Of a stretch of DNA of 54,746 nucleotides, positions 43,425-50,889 are shown in pieces. Within the stretch, counting starts at the first letter, position 1. Each line of letters starts with the position of its first letter. Source of the DNA: UBA11710 sp049287025 (GTDB taxonomy: Bacteria > Patescibacteriota > Patescibacteriia > Magasanikbacterales > UBA922); NCBI GenBank assembly GCA_049287025.1, contig JBAQFA010000032.1:1-54746 (forward strand). Reading direction: 5' to 3'. The position numbers and the translations under genes are program-made. The notes beneath the pieces were generated by a model. That model was not told the origin of the DNA and ran no database searches. It saw only the letters and a program-made list of their open reading frames with translations.

Positions 43425-44185
43425 CGAACAATATAAGATAAAAATATAAAAAATAAAATTATATTACTTAATAAAAACCAAGTCTGCCTTTTCCAATCTA
43501 TACCTTGGGGAGCTAAATGAAAACGAACAAATAATTGAAACAAAAACCATAACCAAGTTATTAGAGTTCCTAAAACTAAATAGCCCATGGGTAAAAGATT
43601 AATCACCCAGACTACTTCCAAAACTAAAAAAGCCATTAACACTGCCCAGAGTAAAATCTTCTTGTATTCTACAGCAAAATACATTTTCCAAATCATAACT
43701 GATATCAAAGCTGAGACTACTCCAGACAAAGTCATCCATAACCAAAACGGTAAATTGGGAAAAAATAAATCAAACGCAAAAATCAAAGTAAAAAAAACAT
43801 ACATATCAAACACCCACAACATCATCTTCATTCTTCGAATCGGTTTTTGTTCATAAGATAATTGGATATCTTGGAGATGAGACTTGATAAAAAACAGCAT
43901 CATAAAACCAGTTCCCAAAGCAAGTAAAATCCAATTCAAAATCGGCCATTCAACCAATAACAACAAACCAACAATGCTTAACTGGGTAGCAATAAGTAAA
44001 GCTAGGTCAGGGAAAAAATTTTCTTTGGCGTGATACAAATGCCAATAAAAAAATCCAGACAACCCTACCCACACAATTAGGTTAATAATAAAAATCAAAG
44101 GTACTGGAAAAAAAATAAATAAAAGCAAACTGGCGACTGTAATCAAGCCAACAAAAAAACTTATTAAATACTGTTTCCAAAGCAT
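43415..44185 (-). CDS. polytopic membrane protein of unknown function
   Basis: A 256-residue protein with about eight hydrophobic helices, the first at ISFFVGLITVASLLLFIFFP. Charged loops such as KSHLQDIQLSYEQKPIRRMK separate them. No catalytic motif was recognised. It overlaps the PDZ gene by 10 bp and starts 2 bp after the 44188 gene, so these three proteins probably act together at the membrane. Confidence 0.75.
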   Translation of the reverse strand: MLWKQYLISFFVGLITVASLLLFIFFPVPLIFIINLIVWVGLSGFFYWHLYHAKENFFPDLALLIATQLSIVGLLLLVEWPILNWILLALGTGFMMLFFIKSHLQDIQLSYEQKPIRRMKMMLWVFDMYVFFTLIFAFDLFFPNLPFWLWMTLSGVVSALISVMIWKMYFAVEYKKILLWAVLMAFLVLEVVWVINLLPMGYLVLGTLITWLWFLFQLFVRFHLAPQGIDWKRQTWFLLSNIILFFIFLSYIVRWI

Positions 44186-44187
44186 AA

Positions 44188-44622
44188 TTATTTTTTTGTT
44201 TCTGCAATTAGATTATTTAATTCATTAACAATTTTTTCTTTTTTTTCTAAATCTGATAATTTAGTTTCTTTAACTTTATAAATATTCATCAGGGTGTTTA
44301 AATGTATTTCGCGCAATTCTTGCGGAACCCTAATGGCAAAAAATACTTTGTCTACATTTTCATAAATTGTATTATTATCAGTCGTGGACGTCACACCAGT
44401 CAATAAATCCTCTACCCCCTTTTGATAGTTTGTCTTAATCTGAAAAACTCTTTGGTAAATATCCTCTACCTCAGCTACATTAGTAGGTTTGTCCAAATCC
44501 ACTTGTTTAATTTTTGTAGATAATTTTATGATTAAAACCGCGGTCGCTAAAATTATGGCCAAAGTAATAAAGCCAAAAACCATAAAAATCAAATTATTTG
44601 GTTTATTTTTTTTCCAAAACAT
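44188..44622 (-). CDS. small single-pass membrane protein, unknown
   Basis: A 144-residue protein. One membrane helix follows a short basic N-terminus (LIFMVFGFITLAIILATAVL, about 11-31). The rest is soluble, helical and charged (TNVAEVEDIYQRVFQIKTNY; VPQELREIHLNTLMNIYKVK). It is first in the operon with the membrane protein, the PDZ protein and the Wzz-like protein. It has no known family by eye. Confidence 0.7.
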   Translation of the reverse strand: MFWKKNKPNNLIFMVFGFITLAIILATAVLIIKLSTKIKQVDLDKPTNVAEVEDIYQRVFQIKTNYQKGVEDLLTGVTSTTDNNTIYENVDKVFFAIRVPQELREIHLNTLMNIYKVKETKLSDLEKKEKIVNELNNLIAETKK

Positions 44623-44686
44623 ATTTTTATATTATTGTAACTTATAGCCAAAAATAGCTAAATTCTAGTTTTGACTCTGGATAAGC

Positions 44687-44715
44687 TTGAAAAAATCTGT
44701 GATTTATTATACACT
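44687..44715 (+). promoter_or_regulatory. promoter for smpB
   Basis: TTGAAA (44687-44692), 17 nt, TACACT (44710-44715). Leader about 17 nt, no SD. Confidence 0.55.
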
Positions 44716-44738
44716 AATTATGTTAATAAAGCAAAAAT

Positions 44739-45179
44739 ATGGACTACTACGCGGAAAACAAAAAAGCTCGGTTTGATTATGAAATCCTTGAGACCTTTGA
44801 GGCTGGTTTGGTATTGACTGGATCTGAAGTAAAATCAGTCAGAAAAGGCAGTGCCAACCTGAAAGGTGGCTTTATAAATTTTCATAATGACAGTGTTCTT
44901 TTGAGCAATGTCCATATTCCAAAATACAAATTTGCTGGTAATGAAGAAAATTATGATCCAGAAAGAAGTCGAAAACTACTTTTAAAAGTCAAAGAAATCT
45001 CTTATTTAAGAGGAAAAATGCTAGAAAAAGGCTTGACAATTGTACCCCTTTCCCTGTATAATAAGGGTCGTCATATCAAATTGTCCATTGGCCTGGCCAA
45101 AGGTAAAAAGAAGTATGACAAACGAGAGAGTATTAAAAAACGCGATCTGGACAGAGAAGTTAAACGTTCGTTAAAATAG
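44739..45179 (+). CDS. smpB: SsrA-binding protein SmpB
   Basis: It binds tmRNA and brings it to stalled ribosomes for trans-translation. The 146 residues begin MDYYAENKKARFDYEILETF, then EAGLVLTGSEVKSVRKGSAN and LKGGFINFHNDSVLLSNVHI, the fixed SmpB core. The C-terminal basic tail (KGKKKYDKRESIKKRDLDRE) mimics the mRNA path. It lies 8 bp before ssrA. An internal promoter at 45033-45062 lies in the coding sequence and points to ssrA. Confidence 0.97.
   Translation: MDYYAENKKARFDYEILETFEAGLVLTGSEVKSVRKGSANLKGGFINFHNDSVLLSNVHIPKYKFAGNEENYDPERSRKLLLKVKEISYLRGKMLEKGLTIVPLSLYNKGRHIKLSIGLAKGKKKYDKRESIKKRDLDREVKRSLK
45033..45062 (+). promoter_or_regulatory. ssrA promoter inside smpB
   Basis: TTGACA (45033-45038), 18 nt, TATAAT (45057-45062), inside the smpB frame. 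It would give a precursor with about 120 nt before the mature tmRNA. Confidence 0.65.
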
Positions 45180-45187
45180 ATACAAAT

Positions 45188-45590
45188 GGGGATGACAGGG
45201 TTCGATGGGTGGACCCATGTTATCTTTTACAAGCATGTCGAGGTTGTACTTTTTCCTCGCAAATACCAAAGTACAAATTATAAGTGCAAACTTAGTCAGC
45301 AAAGTAAAGAATGCTTTGGCTTCTGCCTTTAGTGTTCCTACATTTGCTTCTGTAGTCGCTTAAGTGCTTCTACCATCGCCCCTCTGATACTCAATAGGGG
45401 TTAGGCGGTGTAAATTATTGAGTGTAGGTTAAAAATTCCGCTTGAGATTTTTTTCCGAAAGTAATTCAAGCTTCAGCTCGTGGTTATTTTGCTGATTTTC
45501 TAGCCACAAGTGAAACACCAAATCAGCTACACATGTAGACTGTAGGGGTAACCCGCCTAGACCCGGGTTCAATTCCCGGCATCTCCACCA
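45188..45590 (+). ncRNA. ssrA: transfer-messenger RNA (tmRNA)
   Basis: The tRNA-like ends pair: 5' GGGGATG (45188-45194) with 3' CATCTCC before ACCA. GACAGGGTTCGA follows at the 5' side, and the T-arm GGGTTCAATTCCC near the 3' end is intact. The tag frame runs 45286-45360 with stop TAA at 45361: 25 codons from resume codon GCA, beginning ANLVSKVKNA and ending FASVVA. That is longer than the usual 8-15. It is about 403 nt. It lies directly after smpB, its partner protein gene. Confidence 0.95.
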
Positions 45591-45684
45591 TTCGACTCGA
45601 CTTTCGCTACCGCTCAAGTCTCGCTCATGGTAAACCATTCTTAGATTAAGAGAATAAAATATTTATTTTAAAGAGTCGAATGCT
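45588..45684. repeat. inverted pair CATTCGACTC / GAGTCGAATG after tmRNA
   Basis: Ten-bp inverted copies at about 45590-45599 and 45673-45682 enclose about 70 bp with CPR-like CTCAAGTCTCGCTCATGG sequence. The right copy overlaps the start region of the GIY-YIG gene. It could be a terminator-like fold or a trace of insertion. Confidence 0.5.
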
Positions 45685-45691
45685 AAAAAAT

Positions 45692-45952
45692 ATGAATTAT
45701 TACACATACTTAGCGCGATGTAGTGATAATAGTCTATACACAGGAATAACTAACAATTTGATTAACAGAGAACAAAGACACAACCAAGGCAATGGATCAA
45801 GATACACAAGAGCTAGATTGCCAATTAAAATTGTTTATTCTGAAATTTTTAATAATTTAAAAGACGCTGCCAAACGAGAAATTCAAATAAAAGGTTGGAC
45901 AAAATCTAAAAAAGAAAATTTGATAAAAGGCAAACATCCTACTAAAAATTAA
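45692..45952 (+). CDS. GIY-YIG nuclease domain protein
   Basis: An 86-residue single-domain protein from ATG 45692 (MNYYTYLARCSDNSLYTGIT, which contains the GIY-YIG-like YYTYLA...LYTGIT). It then has NLINREQRHNQGNGSRYTRA with the conserved Arg, and DAAKREIQIKGWTKSKKENL with the conserved Glu. It belongs to the small UPF0213/YhbQ-like group. A start 4 codons upstream is possible. It sits alone between tmRNA and infC. Confidence 0.88.
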   Translation: MNYYTYLARCSDNSLYTGITNNLINREQRHNQGNGSRYTRARLPIKIVYSEIFNNLKDAAKREIQIKGWTKSKKENLIKGKHPTKN

Positions 45953-45979
45953 TTTCTTCTTAAAATATAAACATAACTT

Positions 45980-46528
45980 ATGCGTATTAGTCGTAAAAAA
46001 AGACCAGACAAACCACTTATCCCCCACTATCAACTAAATGATAGAATTCGTGTACCAGAAGTACGCGTGATTGGTGATAATAATGAAAATCTTGGTGTCA
46101 TGACTTTGGAACAAGCTTTGCATCTAGCCGAAGAAAAAGAAATGGATTTGGTAGAGATCAACCCTACAGTAACTCCACCAGTTTGTAAGATAGTTGATTT
46201 TTCTCACTTCAAATACCAAAAAGAAAAAGAGGCCCGAAAACAAAAAGTCCAAACTCATGAAACTGAAACTAAGGGCGTTAGATTATCTGTCCGCATCGGT
46301 GAACATGATATGGAAATAAGAGTGGAACAATCCGAAAAATTCCTAGATCGCGGTGACAAAGTAAAGGTAGAAATCATTTTGAAAGGTAGAGAAAATACCA
46401 AACCTCAGCTCGCTTTTGAAGTTTTGAAGAAATTTTTGGCTCTAATAAAGGAAAAAATGGAAATTAGAACTGAACAAGAACCAACCAAACAAGGTAATAA
46501 AGTGACGGCTATTATTGCTAAAAAGTAA
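45980..46528 (+). CDS. infC: translation initiation factor IF-3
   Basis: A 182-residue protein starting MRISRKKRPDKPLIPHYQLN with DRIRVPEVRVIGDNNENLGV (N-domain, about 18-90) and the C-domain GVRLSVRIGEHDMEIRVEQS (about 98-182). It blocks premature 50S joining and checks the start codon. It heads the conserved infC-rpmI-rplT block. Its start is ATG; IF-3 genes often use AUU for autoregulation, which is not seen here. No strong promoter was found just upstream. Confidence 0.97.
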   Translation: MRISRKKRPDKPLIPHYQLNDRIRVPEVRVIGDNNENLGVMTLEQALHLAEEKEMDLVEINPTVTPPVCKIVDFSHFKYQKEKEARKQKVQTHETETKGVRLSVRIGEHDMEIRVEQSEKFLDRGDKVKVEIILKGRENTKPQLAFEVLKKFLALIKEKMEIRTEQEPTKQGNKVTAIIAKK

Positions 46529-46544
46529 TCAACAGAGACAAATC

Positions 46545-46573
46545 TTGACTTAAAACCAAGATTGGGGTATAAT
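46545..46573 (+). promoter_or_regulatory. promoter between infC and rpmI
   Basis: TTGACT (46545-46550), 17 nt, TATAAT (46568-46573). So rpmI-rplT can be made separately from infC. Confidence 0.75.
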
Positions 46574-46625
46574 CTCACCACTTTTTAACACGTTAATCCC
46601 CTAATAAAATATCTAAGTTATTTAT

Positions 46626-46832
46626 ATGCCAAAAGCTAAGACACACAAAGCGACTGCAAAAAGATTTGCTGTAAAGAAAAGTTCTTCCGGTGTAAAATTT
46701 ATCAAACGCACCAATGGACAAGATCATTTTAATTCTCGAGAAAGTGGTAAGACTAGACGTAATAAACGTTCTGATAAAACTATGTCCAATACCATGAGAG
46801 ATACCATCAGTCGCGCAATTAAAAATTTCTAA
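46626..46832 (+). CDS. rpmI: 50S ribosomal protein L35
   Basis: A 68-residue basic protein starting MPKAKTHKATAKRFAVKKSS, continuing GVKFIKRTNGQDHFNSRESG: the L35 pattern (KTHKATAKRF). It is encoded between infC and rplT as in most bacteria. Leader about 46 nt from its own promoter. Confidence 0.97.
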   Translation: MPKAKTHKATAKRFAVKKSSSGVKFIKRTNGQDHFNSRESGKTRRNKRSDKTMSNTMRDTISRAIKNF

Positions 46833-46857
46833 TCAATTACTAACAAAAAATAATTTT

Positions 46858-47202
46858 ATGCCTAGAGTTAAACGTGGAGTCTTGCACTTGAAAAGACGCC
46901 GAGGTCTAATGAAAAGAGTAAAAGGTTTTGAAGCCGGTAGAAAAAATCTAATTGCCTTGGCTCAAACTGCTGATACCAAAGCTGGTGCTCATGCTTACCG
47001 CGATCGTCGCGTTAAAAAGAGAACTATGCGTGGTCTGTGGCAAGTAAGAATCAATGCTGCTGTTAGATTATTTGATCTAAGCTTTAGTAAATTCATGGGA
47101 GCCCTAAAGACTAAGCAAGTCAAACTAGACCGCAAAGTTCTATCCCAAATTGCTGACAAAGAACCAAAAGTTTTTGCTAAGATTGTAGAATTCGTAAAAT
47201 AA
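46858..47202 (+). CDS. rplT: 50S ribosomal protein L20
   Basis: A 114-residue protein starting MPRVKRGVLHLKRRRGLMKR, with TKAGAHAYRDRRVKKRTMRG and LWQVRINAAVRLFDLSFSKF: the L20 basic extension and globular part. It is essential for early 50S assembly and can repress its own operon. A terminator follows at 47241. Confidence 0.97.
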   Translation: MPRVKRGVLHLKRRRGLMKRVKGFEAGRKNLIALAQTADTKAGAHAYRDRRVKKRTMRGLWQVRINAAVRLFDLSFSKFMGALKTKQVKLDRKVLSQIADKEPKVFAKIVEFVK

Positions 47203-47240
47203 TAATCATACAAACACTTAAACAGTTAAACACTAAAACA

Positions 47241-47267
47241 AAATCTCAGCTAATGCTGAGATTTTTA
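47241..47267 (+). terminator. terminator after rplT
   Basis: Stem AAATCTCAGC / GCTGAGATTT with loop TAAT, followed by TTATTATTTT. Confidence 0.92.
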
Positions 47268-47352
47268 TTATTTTAAAAACAATCACTACCAATTTATTAT
47301 AAATCCAACTGCCAATGCCCGTTGTTTTCCACAAATGTACACAAACATACCC

Positions 47353-47381
47353 TTGACAAATGATTTTAGTCATGCTAAGAT
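47353..47381 (+). promoter_or_regulatory. promoter of the small RNA
   Basis: TTGACA (47353-47358), 17 nt, TAAGAT (47376-47381). Confidence 0.85.
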
Positions 47382-47387
47382 GAGGCA

Positions 47388-47479
47388 TACATAAGGCCTG
47401 CTGAGTGTTCGGTGTACGGCGGGACCACCCCCTCCTTTGGTCCCAATGCCTACGCTGAACACCTAGCGGGTCTTTTTTT
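47388..47479 (+). ncRNA. candidate small RNA with anti-SD-like apical loop
   Basis: About 92 nt with its own promoter and terminator. The long hairpin has paired segments GGCCTGCT/AGCGGGTC (8 bp with G-U), GTGTTC/GAACAC, GGC/GCC and GGGACC/GGTCCC, then a T-run (47473-47479). The 12-nt loop is ACCCCCTCCTTT (47427-47438), close to the 16S 3' end (CACCTCCTTT). No open frame of note. It could pair with SD-bearing RNAs, or its loop could be a protein site. No known Rfam family was recognised. Confidence 0.7.
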
Positions 47480-47484
47480 ACCTA

Positions 47485-47513
47485 TTGACTAAATTTAAAA
47501 AAACCTGTATTAT
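47485..47513 (+). promoter_or_regulatory. promoter of the 37-codon gene
   Basis: TTGACT (47485-47490), 17 nt, TATTAT (47508-47513); the start site is about 24 nt before the ATG. Confidence 0.7.
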
Positions 47514-47542
47514 ATTATCACTTATATTTAAATACACTTTAT

Positions 47543-47656
47543 ATGGGAGTTAGAAAAAGTAATAACCAAAAAGCAAAATTAGAACGAGCTGTTGCGAAAA
47601 TCAGACGCGACAAAAAGAAACAAAAAAGATTAAAAAAGGCTGAGGCTATAAAATAA
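47543..47656 (+). CDS. 37-residue basic protein, unknown
   Basis: MGVRKSNNQKAKLERAVAKI followed by RRDKKKQKRLKKAEAIK. It is almost wholly helical and Lys/Arg-rich, as small ribosome- or nucleic-acid-binding proteins are. Its own promoter and position after the ribosomal operon and small RNA support it as a real gene. There is no SD. The exact family was not recognised. Confidence 0.65.
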   Translation: MGVRKSNNQKAKLERAVAKIRRDKKKQKRLKKAEAIK

Positions 47657-47713
47657 TCTTGCCAAAATAAATTGGTTGTGATAAAATCATTTCGTCCTTT
47701 TTAGGACGTTTAC

Positions 47714-47790
47714 GGACTGGTAGTTCAACTGGTTAGAGCACCGCCCTGTCACGGCGGAAGTTGCGGGTTCGAGTCCCGTCCAGTCCGCCA
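47714..47790 (+). tRNA. tRNA-Asp (GTC)
   Basis: A 77-nt cloverleaf with acceptor GGACTGG/CCAGTCC, anticodon loop CTGTCAC (GTC, Asp), T-arm GCGGGTTCGAGTCCCGT and encoded GCCA end. The 3' half is used as the insertion site by the element on the right: the serine recombinase frame runs antisense into it. Confidence 0.97.
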
Positions 47791-49397
47791 AATTTCTCAA
47801 CAGACTTTTTATGGCGATTCAAGAGGGCTTCAAAGCCTTCTTTTGTTTTATACTTAGCCAAATCTCCATTGGCAAAAGTGAGTTCGTAAAACACTGAAAG
47901 AGCGATATCTCTCTTTTCTGTGTCTAAGGCCTCTTTGTAGTATAACTTAGCGTTTTTTATAAGTTCGGAAAAAGTTAAAACATAATTCAACATTTCTACC
48001 GCTGACTCGCGGTATTTTTGTTCTTTTTCTTCAATATTTTTCATCTCATTTTCCATACGCCCAAATTCTTCAACATATTCCTGAACTGAATAAGCATTAT
48101 TTCTAAGCAAAGTAATTTTATTATCTCTCATGTAATCAAGATCGGCGAAAATTTTTCTTTTTCTATTGTGCAATTCTTCCAATTCTCTGTCCCTTTTCTT
48201 TGTCACCTCTTCTAAGCCCAATTTTGCTCTACGGTTTATTTCTTCCAATTCCTTATCACTAAAATGTATTTGCCCTAACAATTCTTCAATATTTTTGTCT
48301 ATATCACTTTCTTTCAAATTCTTATTTCCATTAATACAATCTTCTTTACAATTAGCCCGATAATAATTTATCCCTTTCTTTTTGTAGGGTGTATACGCTC
48401 GGCCACAGGTACAATTTACAAATCCACGATAAGTGAAAAACTTTTTATCAACATAATAAACGTTTACATTTTTTGCCTTCATCATCATTTGGGCTTGATT
48501 AAAAACCGAAACACTAACCAAAGGATCATGTATGCCGTCAACCACGTCGTTTTCAAATCTTAATTTACCAATATAAAATGGATTCTTGAGTATATTTTCT
48601 ATTGTCTTTTCCCCTATTGGTCTTTTGGCTTTTGGCTTATCATTTTCTTGGCCATTTAAAATTTCTTCAGCTGTTCGTCTGGCTCGCCATGGTTTAGTCG
48701 TTAAGCCGTTTTGAGTAGCCCATTTGGCCAACTGGTTAAAACTCCAACCACCACCCGCGTAAAGCTCAAAAATTTGCCTTACAAGGGGCGCGCGTTCAGA
48801 GTCTAGAGGTTTATTATCTGACCCTTTATCCAAATAACCGATCGGGGCTGTATAAGTACATTTCCCCTCTTCTCTTAGTTTTTGGTTAGCACCTCGCACT
48901 TTCTCGCTAATAACTCTAGAATAATGAGATGCAAACATACCATCAATATCCATGTGTAAAGCACCAGAAGAGCTTTTATCATAGCTAGCCTGCACAAATC
49001 TAATATCAATGCCTCTAGCAATCAGACTTTTAATTACCATACCGTCTTGATCATTTCTACTAATTCTGTCCCAGCAAAGGCAAATTATCCCCTTGTACTT
49101 ACGTTTGGACAACAGATCAACCATTTGGGCAAATTTAGGTCGTTCGATGTTATAAGCAATGGCACCTTTATTGTTAATTGAGATATCAGATGTTTTGTAA
49201 GCTGTATGTTTTTCTTTAATGATTCCTTCTTCACAGAGATTATTGATTTGATTTGATGTAACAGTTAAGTTATTTGATTTGGAGTATTTTAAACATTCTC
49301 TAATTTGGTAATCTATAGAGTTCTTTTGGTTATCTACGTCGTCTGTGCTTTTTCTAACGTAGATGAAGTATTTACCTTGGTCGGTTATTGGAGTCAT
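47733..49397 (-). CDS. large serine recombinase (integrase)
   Basis: About 554 residues from ATG 49395-49397 (MTPITDQGKYFIYVRKSTDD, catalytic Ser17); a TTG 13 codons upstream is less likely. The resolvase domain (1-155) has WDRISRNDQDGMVIKSLIAR. The recombinase domain (about 180-290) has PIGYLDKGSDNKPLDSERAP. Then comes a Zn-ribbon (CTCGRAYTPYKKKGINYYRA...CKEDC) and a coiled coil. The last 18 residues (from GGLDGTRTRN) are antisense tRNA-Asp sequence, so the native C-terminus was replaced on insertion. It would catalyse site-specific integration at tRNA-Asp. Confidence 0.92.
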   Translation of the reverse strand: MTPITDQGKYFIYVRKSTDDVDNQKNSIDYQIRECLKYSKSNNLTVTSNQINNLCEEGIIKEKHTAYKTSDISINNKGAIAYNIERPKFAQMVDLLSKRKYKGIICLCWDRISRNDQDGMVIKSLIARGIDIRFVQASYDKSSSGALHMDIDGMFASHYSRVISEKVRGANQKLREEGKCTYTAPIGYLDKGSDNKPLDSERAPLVRQIFELYAGGGWSFNQLAKWATQNGLTTKPWRARRTAEEILNGQENDKPKAKRPIGEKTIENILKNPFYIGKLRFENDVVDGIHDPLVSVSVFNQAQMMMKAKNVNVYYVDKKFFTYRGFVNCTCGRAYTPYKKKGINYYRANCKEDCINGNKNLKESDIDKNIEELLGQIHFSDKELEEINRRAKLGLEEVTKKRDRELEELHNRKRKIFADLDYMRDNKITLLRNNAYSVQEYVEEFGRMENEMKNIEEKEQKYRESAVEMLNYVLTFSELIKNAKLYYKEALDTEKRDIALSVFYELTFANGDLAKYKTKEGFEALLNRHKKSVEKFGGLDGTRTRNFRRDRAVL

Positions 49398-49581
49398 ACT
49401 TATTTGGATAATAGCATGGTTTAGAAAAATTGCCAATAGGCACTTGTTTATCGATCGGCGCCGGATTTATTTTATTATTGTTTGACAGACGAACATGAAC
49501 CTTATTAAGATGAACTAAAAGATTAGCAATATTACCTATTGCCTCCTCTGTAAATATATTTTCAATAGTTTTAGAGGACAT
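49372..49581 (-). CDS. small protein overlapping the recombinase start
   Basis: About 69 residues from ATG 49579-49581 (MSSKTIENIFTEEAIGNIAN, then LLVHLNKVHVRLSNNNKINP). It overlaps the recombinase gene by 26 bp, hence co-translation is likely. No family was recognised. It could be a recombination-direction or control factor for the element; that is a guess from position only. Low complexity is absent. Confidence 0.45.
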   Translation of the reverse strand: MSSKTIENIFTEEAIGNIANLLVHLNKVHVRLSNNNKINPAPIDKQVPIGNFSKPCYYPNKYDSNNRPR

Positions 49582-49609
49582 AATTAAAATATTGCTAATT
49601 GACACTATA

Positions 49610-49641
49610 GGGGGGCTACCACCAAAGGTGGCTAAGCCCCC
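49610..49641. terminator. hairpin between the recombinase unit and the SpoVG-like gene
   Basis: A two-part stem GGGGGGCT...AGCCCCC with inner CCACC/GGTGG. The plus side has TTATATTT after it; the minus side has no T-run. Confidence 0.55.
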
Positions 49642-49711
49642 TTATATTTAATATTTTGTTACTTAATAGTGAATATTTATGTACAATATAGAATTATTAT
49701 GTACATTATTG

Positions 49712-49737
49712 ATTAACTATATATATATTAACTATAT
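49712..49737. promoter_or_regulatory. direct repeats ATTAACTATAT
   Basis: Copies at 49712-49722 and 49727-49737, with an inverted copy at 50881-50891 over the start of the HTH-like gene transcript. Candidate sites for an element-encoded regulator. Confidence 0.45.
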
Positions 49738-50097
49738 AGCAGATACAATTTTTTCTATTTCTTCCTCTTCAGTCTTGTCAAAATAGTCGTGGTCCACTGC
49801 TTCATCATATTTTTTTATGATGTATTCTTGCAGTGCTTCCCATTTTTCCTTTGAACTGAAGTAAGCAATAGGATGTGCTTGTTTATTTTGGTCAAAGAAG
49901 ACAGGAGGAACAATCCACAAGTTTCTAGTTACAGGATCTTCAAATTTAGAATCTTGTATCCTAAACCCTTTGACAGAGAGATCGCCGAAACTGAGAGAAA
50001 AAAAAGCTTTTATCCCTTTCTTATCAGCTAATTTAAACCGTATTTCTATATCGTTAATATCACGACATAGATTTAATAATAGTTTTTCTTCTGGCAT
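49732..50097 (-). CDS. SpoVG-like protein
   Basis: A 121-residue protein. IEIRFKLADKKGIKAFFSLS, then FGDLSVKGFRIQDSKFEDPV and WIVPPVFFDQNKQAHPIAYF, matches the SpoVG layout (VSVTFDxxFxVxxIKVIE...LFIAMPSRK...IAHPI). SpoVG proteins bind DNA/RNA and are common in phage-like elements. The tail is acidic (TEEEEIEKIVSAI). It is the first gene after a palindrome TACACGGCCGTGTA (50121-50134). Confidence 0.5.
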   Translation of the reverse strand: MPEEKLLLNLCRDINDIEIRFKLADKKGIKAFFSLSFGDLSVKGFRIQDSKFEDPVTRNLWIVPPVFFDQNKQAHPIAYFSSKEKWEALQEYIIKKYDEAVDHDYFDKTEEEEIEKIVSAI

Positions 50098-50120
50098 AAG
50101 TATATATTTAATAATTAAAA

Positions 50121-50134
50121 TACACGGCCGTGTA
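50121..50134. promoter_or_regulatory. 14-bp perfect palindrome TACACGGCCGTGTA
   Basis: It lies 24 bp upstream of the SpoVG-like start (minus strand), beside TATATTAATATA. Possible operator for that gene. Confidence 0.45.
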
Positions 50135-50178
50135 CGTCGTGTATATTAATATACTTAGATTTTCCTGTATAAGGCACT

Positions 50179-50880
50179 CTAGCTTTTCTTGGATGCCACC
50201 TTTAAAAGTCTCTGTAATATTTTGGATATATCTTGGTAACTAAGATTACTGCCAAATTTTGCGTTTGTTAATTTTGCTATTTCAAAATGTTTATATTTTT
50301 TTCTTTTGAGATCTAAAATATATTTATCTCTTACCAACTGTGGCCTGTTATTCGCCCTCTTTGCCTCATTTCCTAAATATTTACTTCTTACATGAGAAAT
50401 ATTACGCCATAACTCTCGCACGTCATCAATCGTCATTTCTGGATAAATTTTTAATAATATATACTGCTCTTCTCGACTTTTAGATGTAATAATAAAATCG
50501 TCAAAATTGATAAGCAATTTTAGTGAATCGATATTAATTTTTTTATTTTGTACATAGTTGGACACTAGTTGATGATAAGGTTTTGAGAGTTTAAATTTTT
50601 TCCTAAATTTATCAATATCTTTATCAAAGTTATCAAACTCTTTATCTGGAATTTCAACCGGTACTCTCCACTTCTTCCTTAACATACTTACCCCCTTTAA
50701 AAAATCTTCATTTTCTTGTAAGAGCAAAAATTTTTGATATATTTTATTTCTAAACGTGTAACCTTTATCAGACGGTTTTTCTACAATTACTTCACTGCTA
50801 TCAAAAAACGGATGGTCTGGTAAACCACTTCTCAACATTTCCTCAAAATCTATAATACCTGTTATCTTTTTCTTGGTCAT
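50179..50880 (-). CDS. element protein with C-terminal HTH, unknown
   Basis: A 233-residue protein starting MTKKKITGIIDFEEMLRSGL. The C-terminal segment LVRDKYILDLKRKKYKHFEI then AKLTNAKFGSNLSYQDISKI looks like a helix-turn-helix (about 190-225). The body is Lys/Asp/Phe-rich. It may control or replicate the element. It starts 3-4 nt from its predicted transcription start, so its mRNA is nearly leaderless. No family was recognised. Confidence 0.6.
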   Translation of the reverse strand: MTKKKITGIIDFEEMLRSGLPDHPFFDSSEVIVEKPSDKGYTFRNKIYQKFLLLQENEDFLKGVSMLRKKWRVPVEIPDKEFDNFDKDIDKFRKKFKLSKPYHQLVSNYVQNKKINIDSLKLLINFDDFIITSKSREEQYILLKIYPEMTIDDVRELWRNISHVRSKYLGNEAKRANNRPQLVRDKYILDLKRKKYKHFEIAKLTNAKFGSNLSYQDISKILQRLLKVASKKS

Positions 50881-50889
50881 ATATAGTTA

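Noticed and set aside
47733..47790. Motif GGLDGTRTRN at the recombinase C-terminus as a protein feature
   Set aside because: It is the antisense of the tRNA-Asp 3' half, not a domain.
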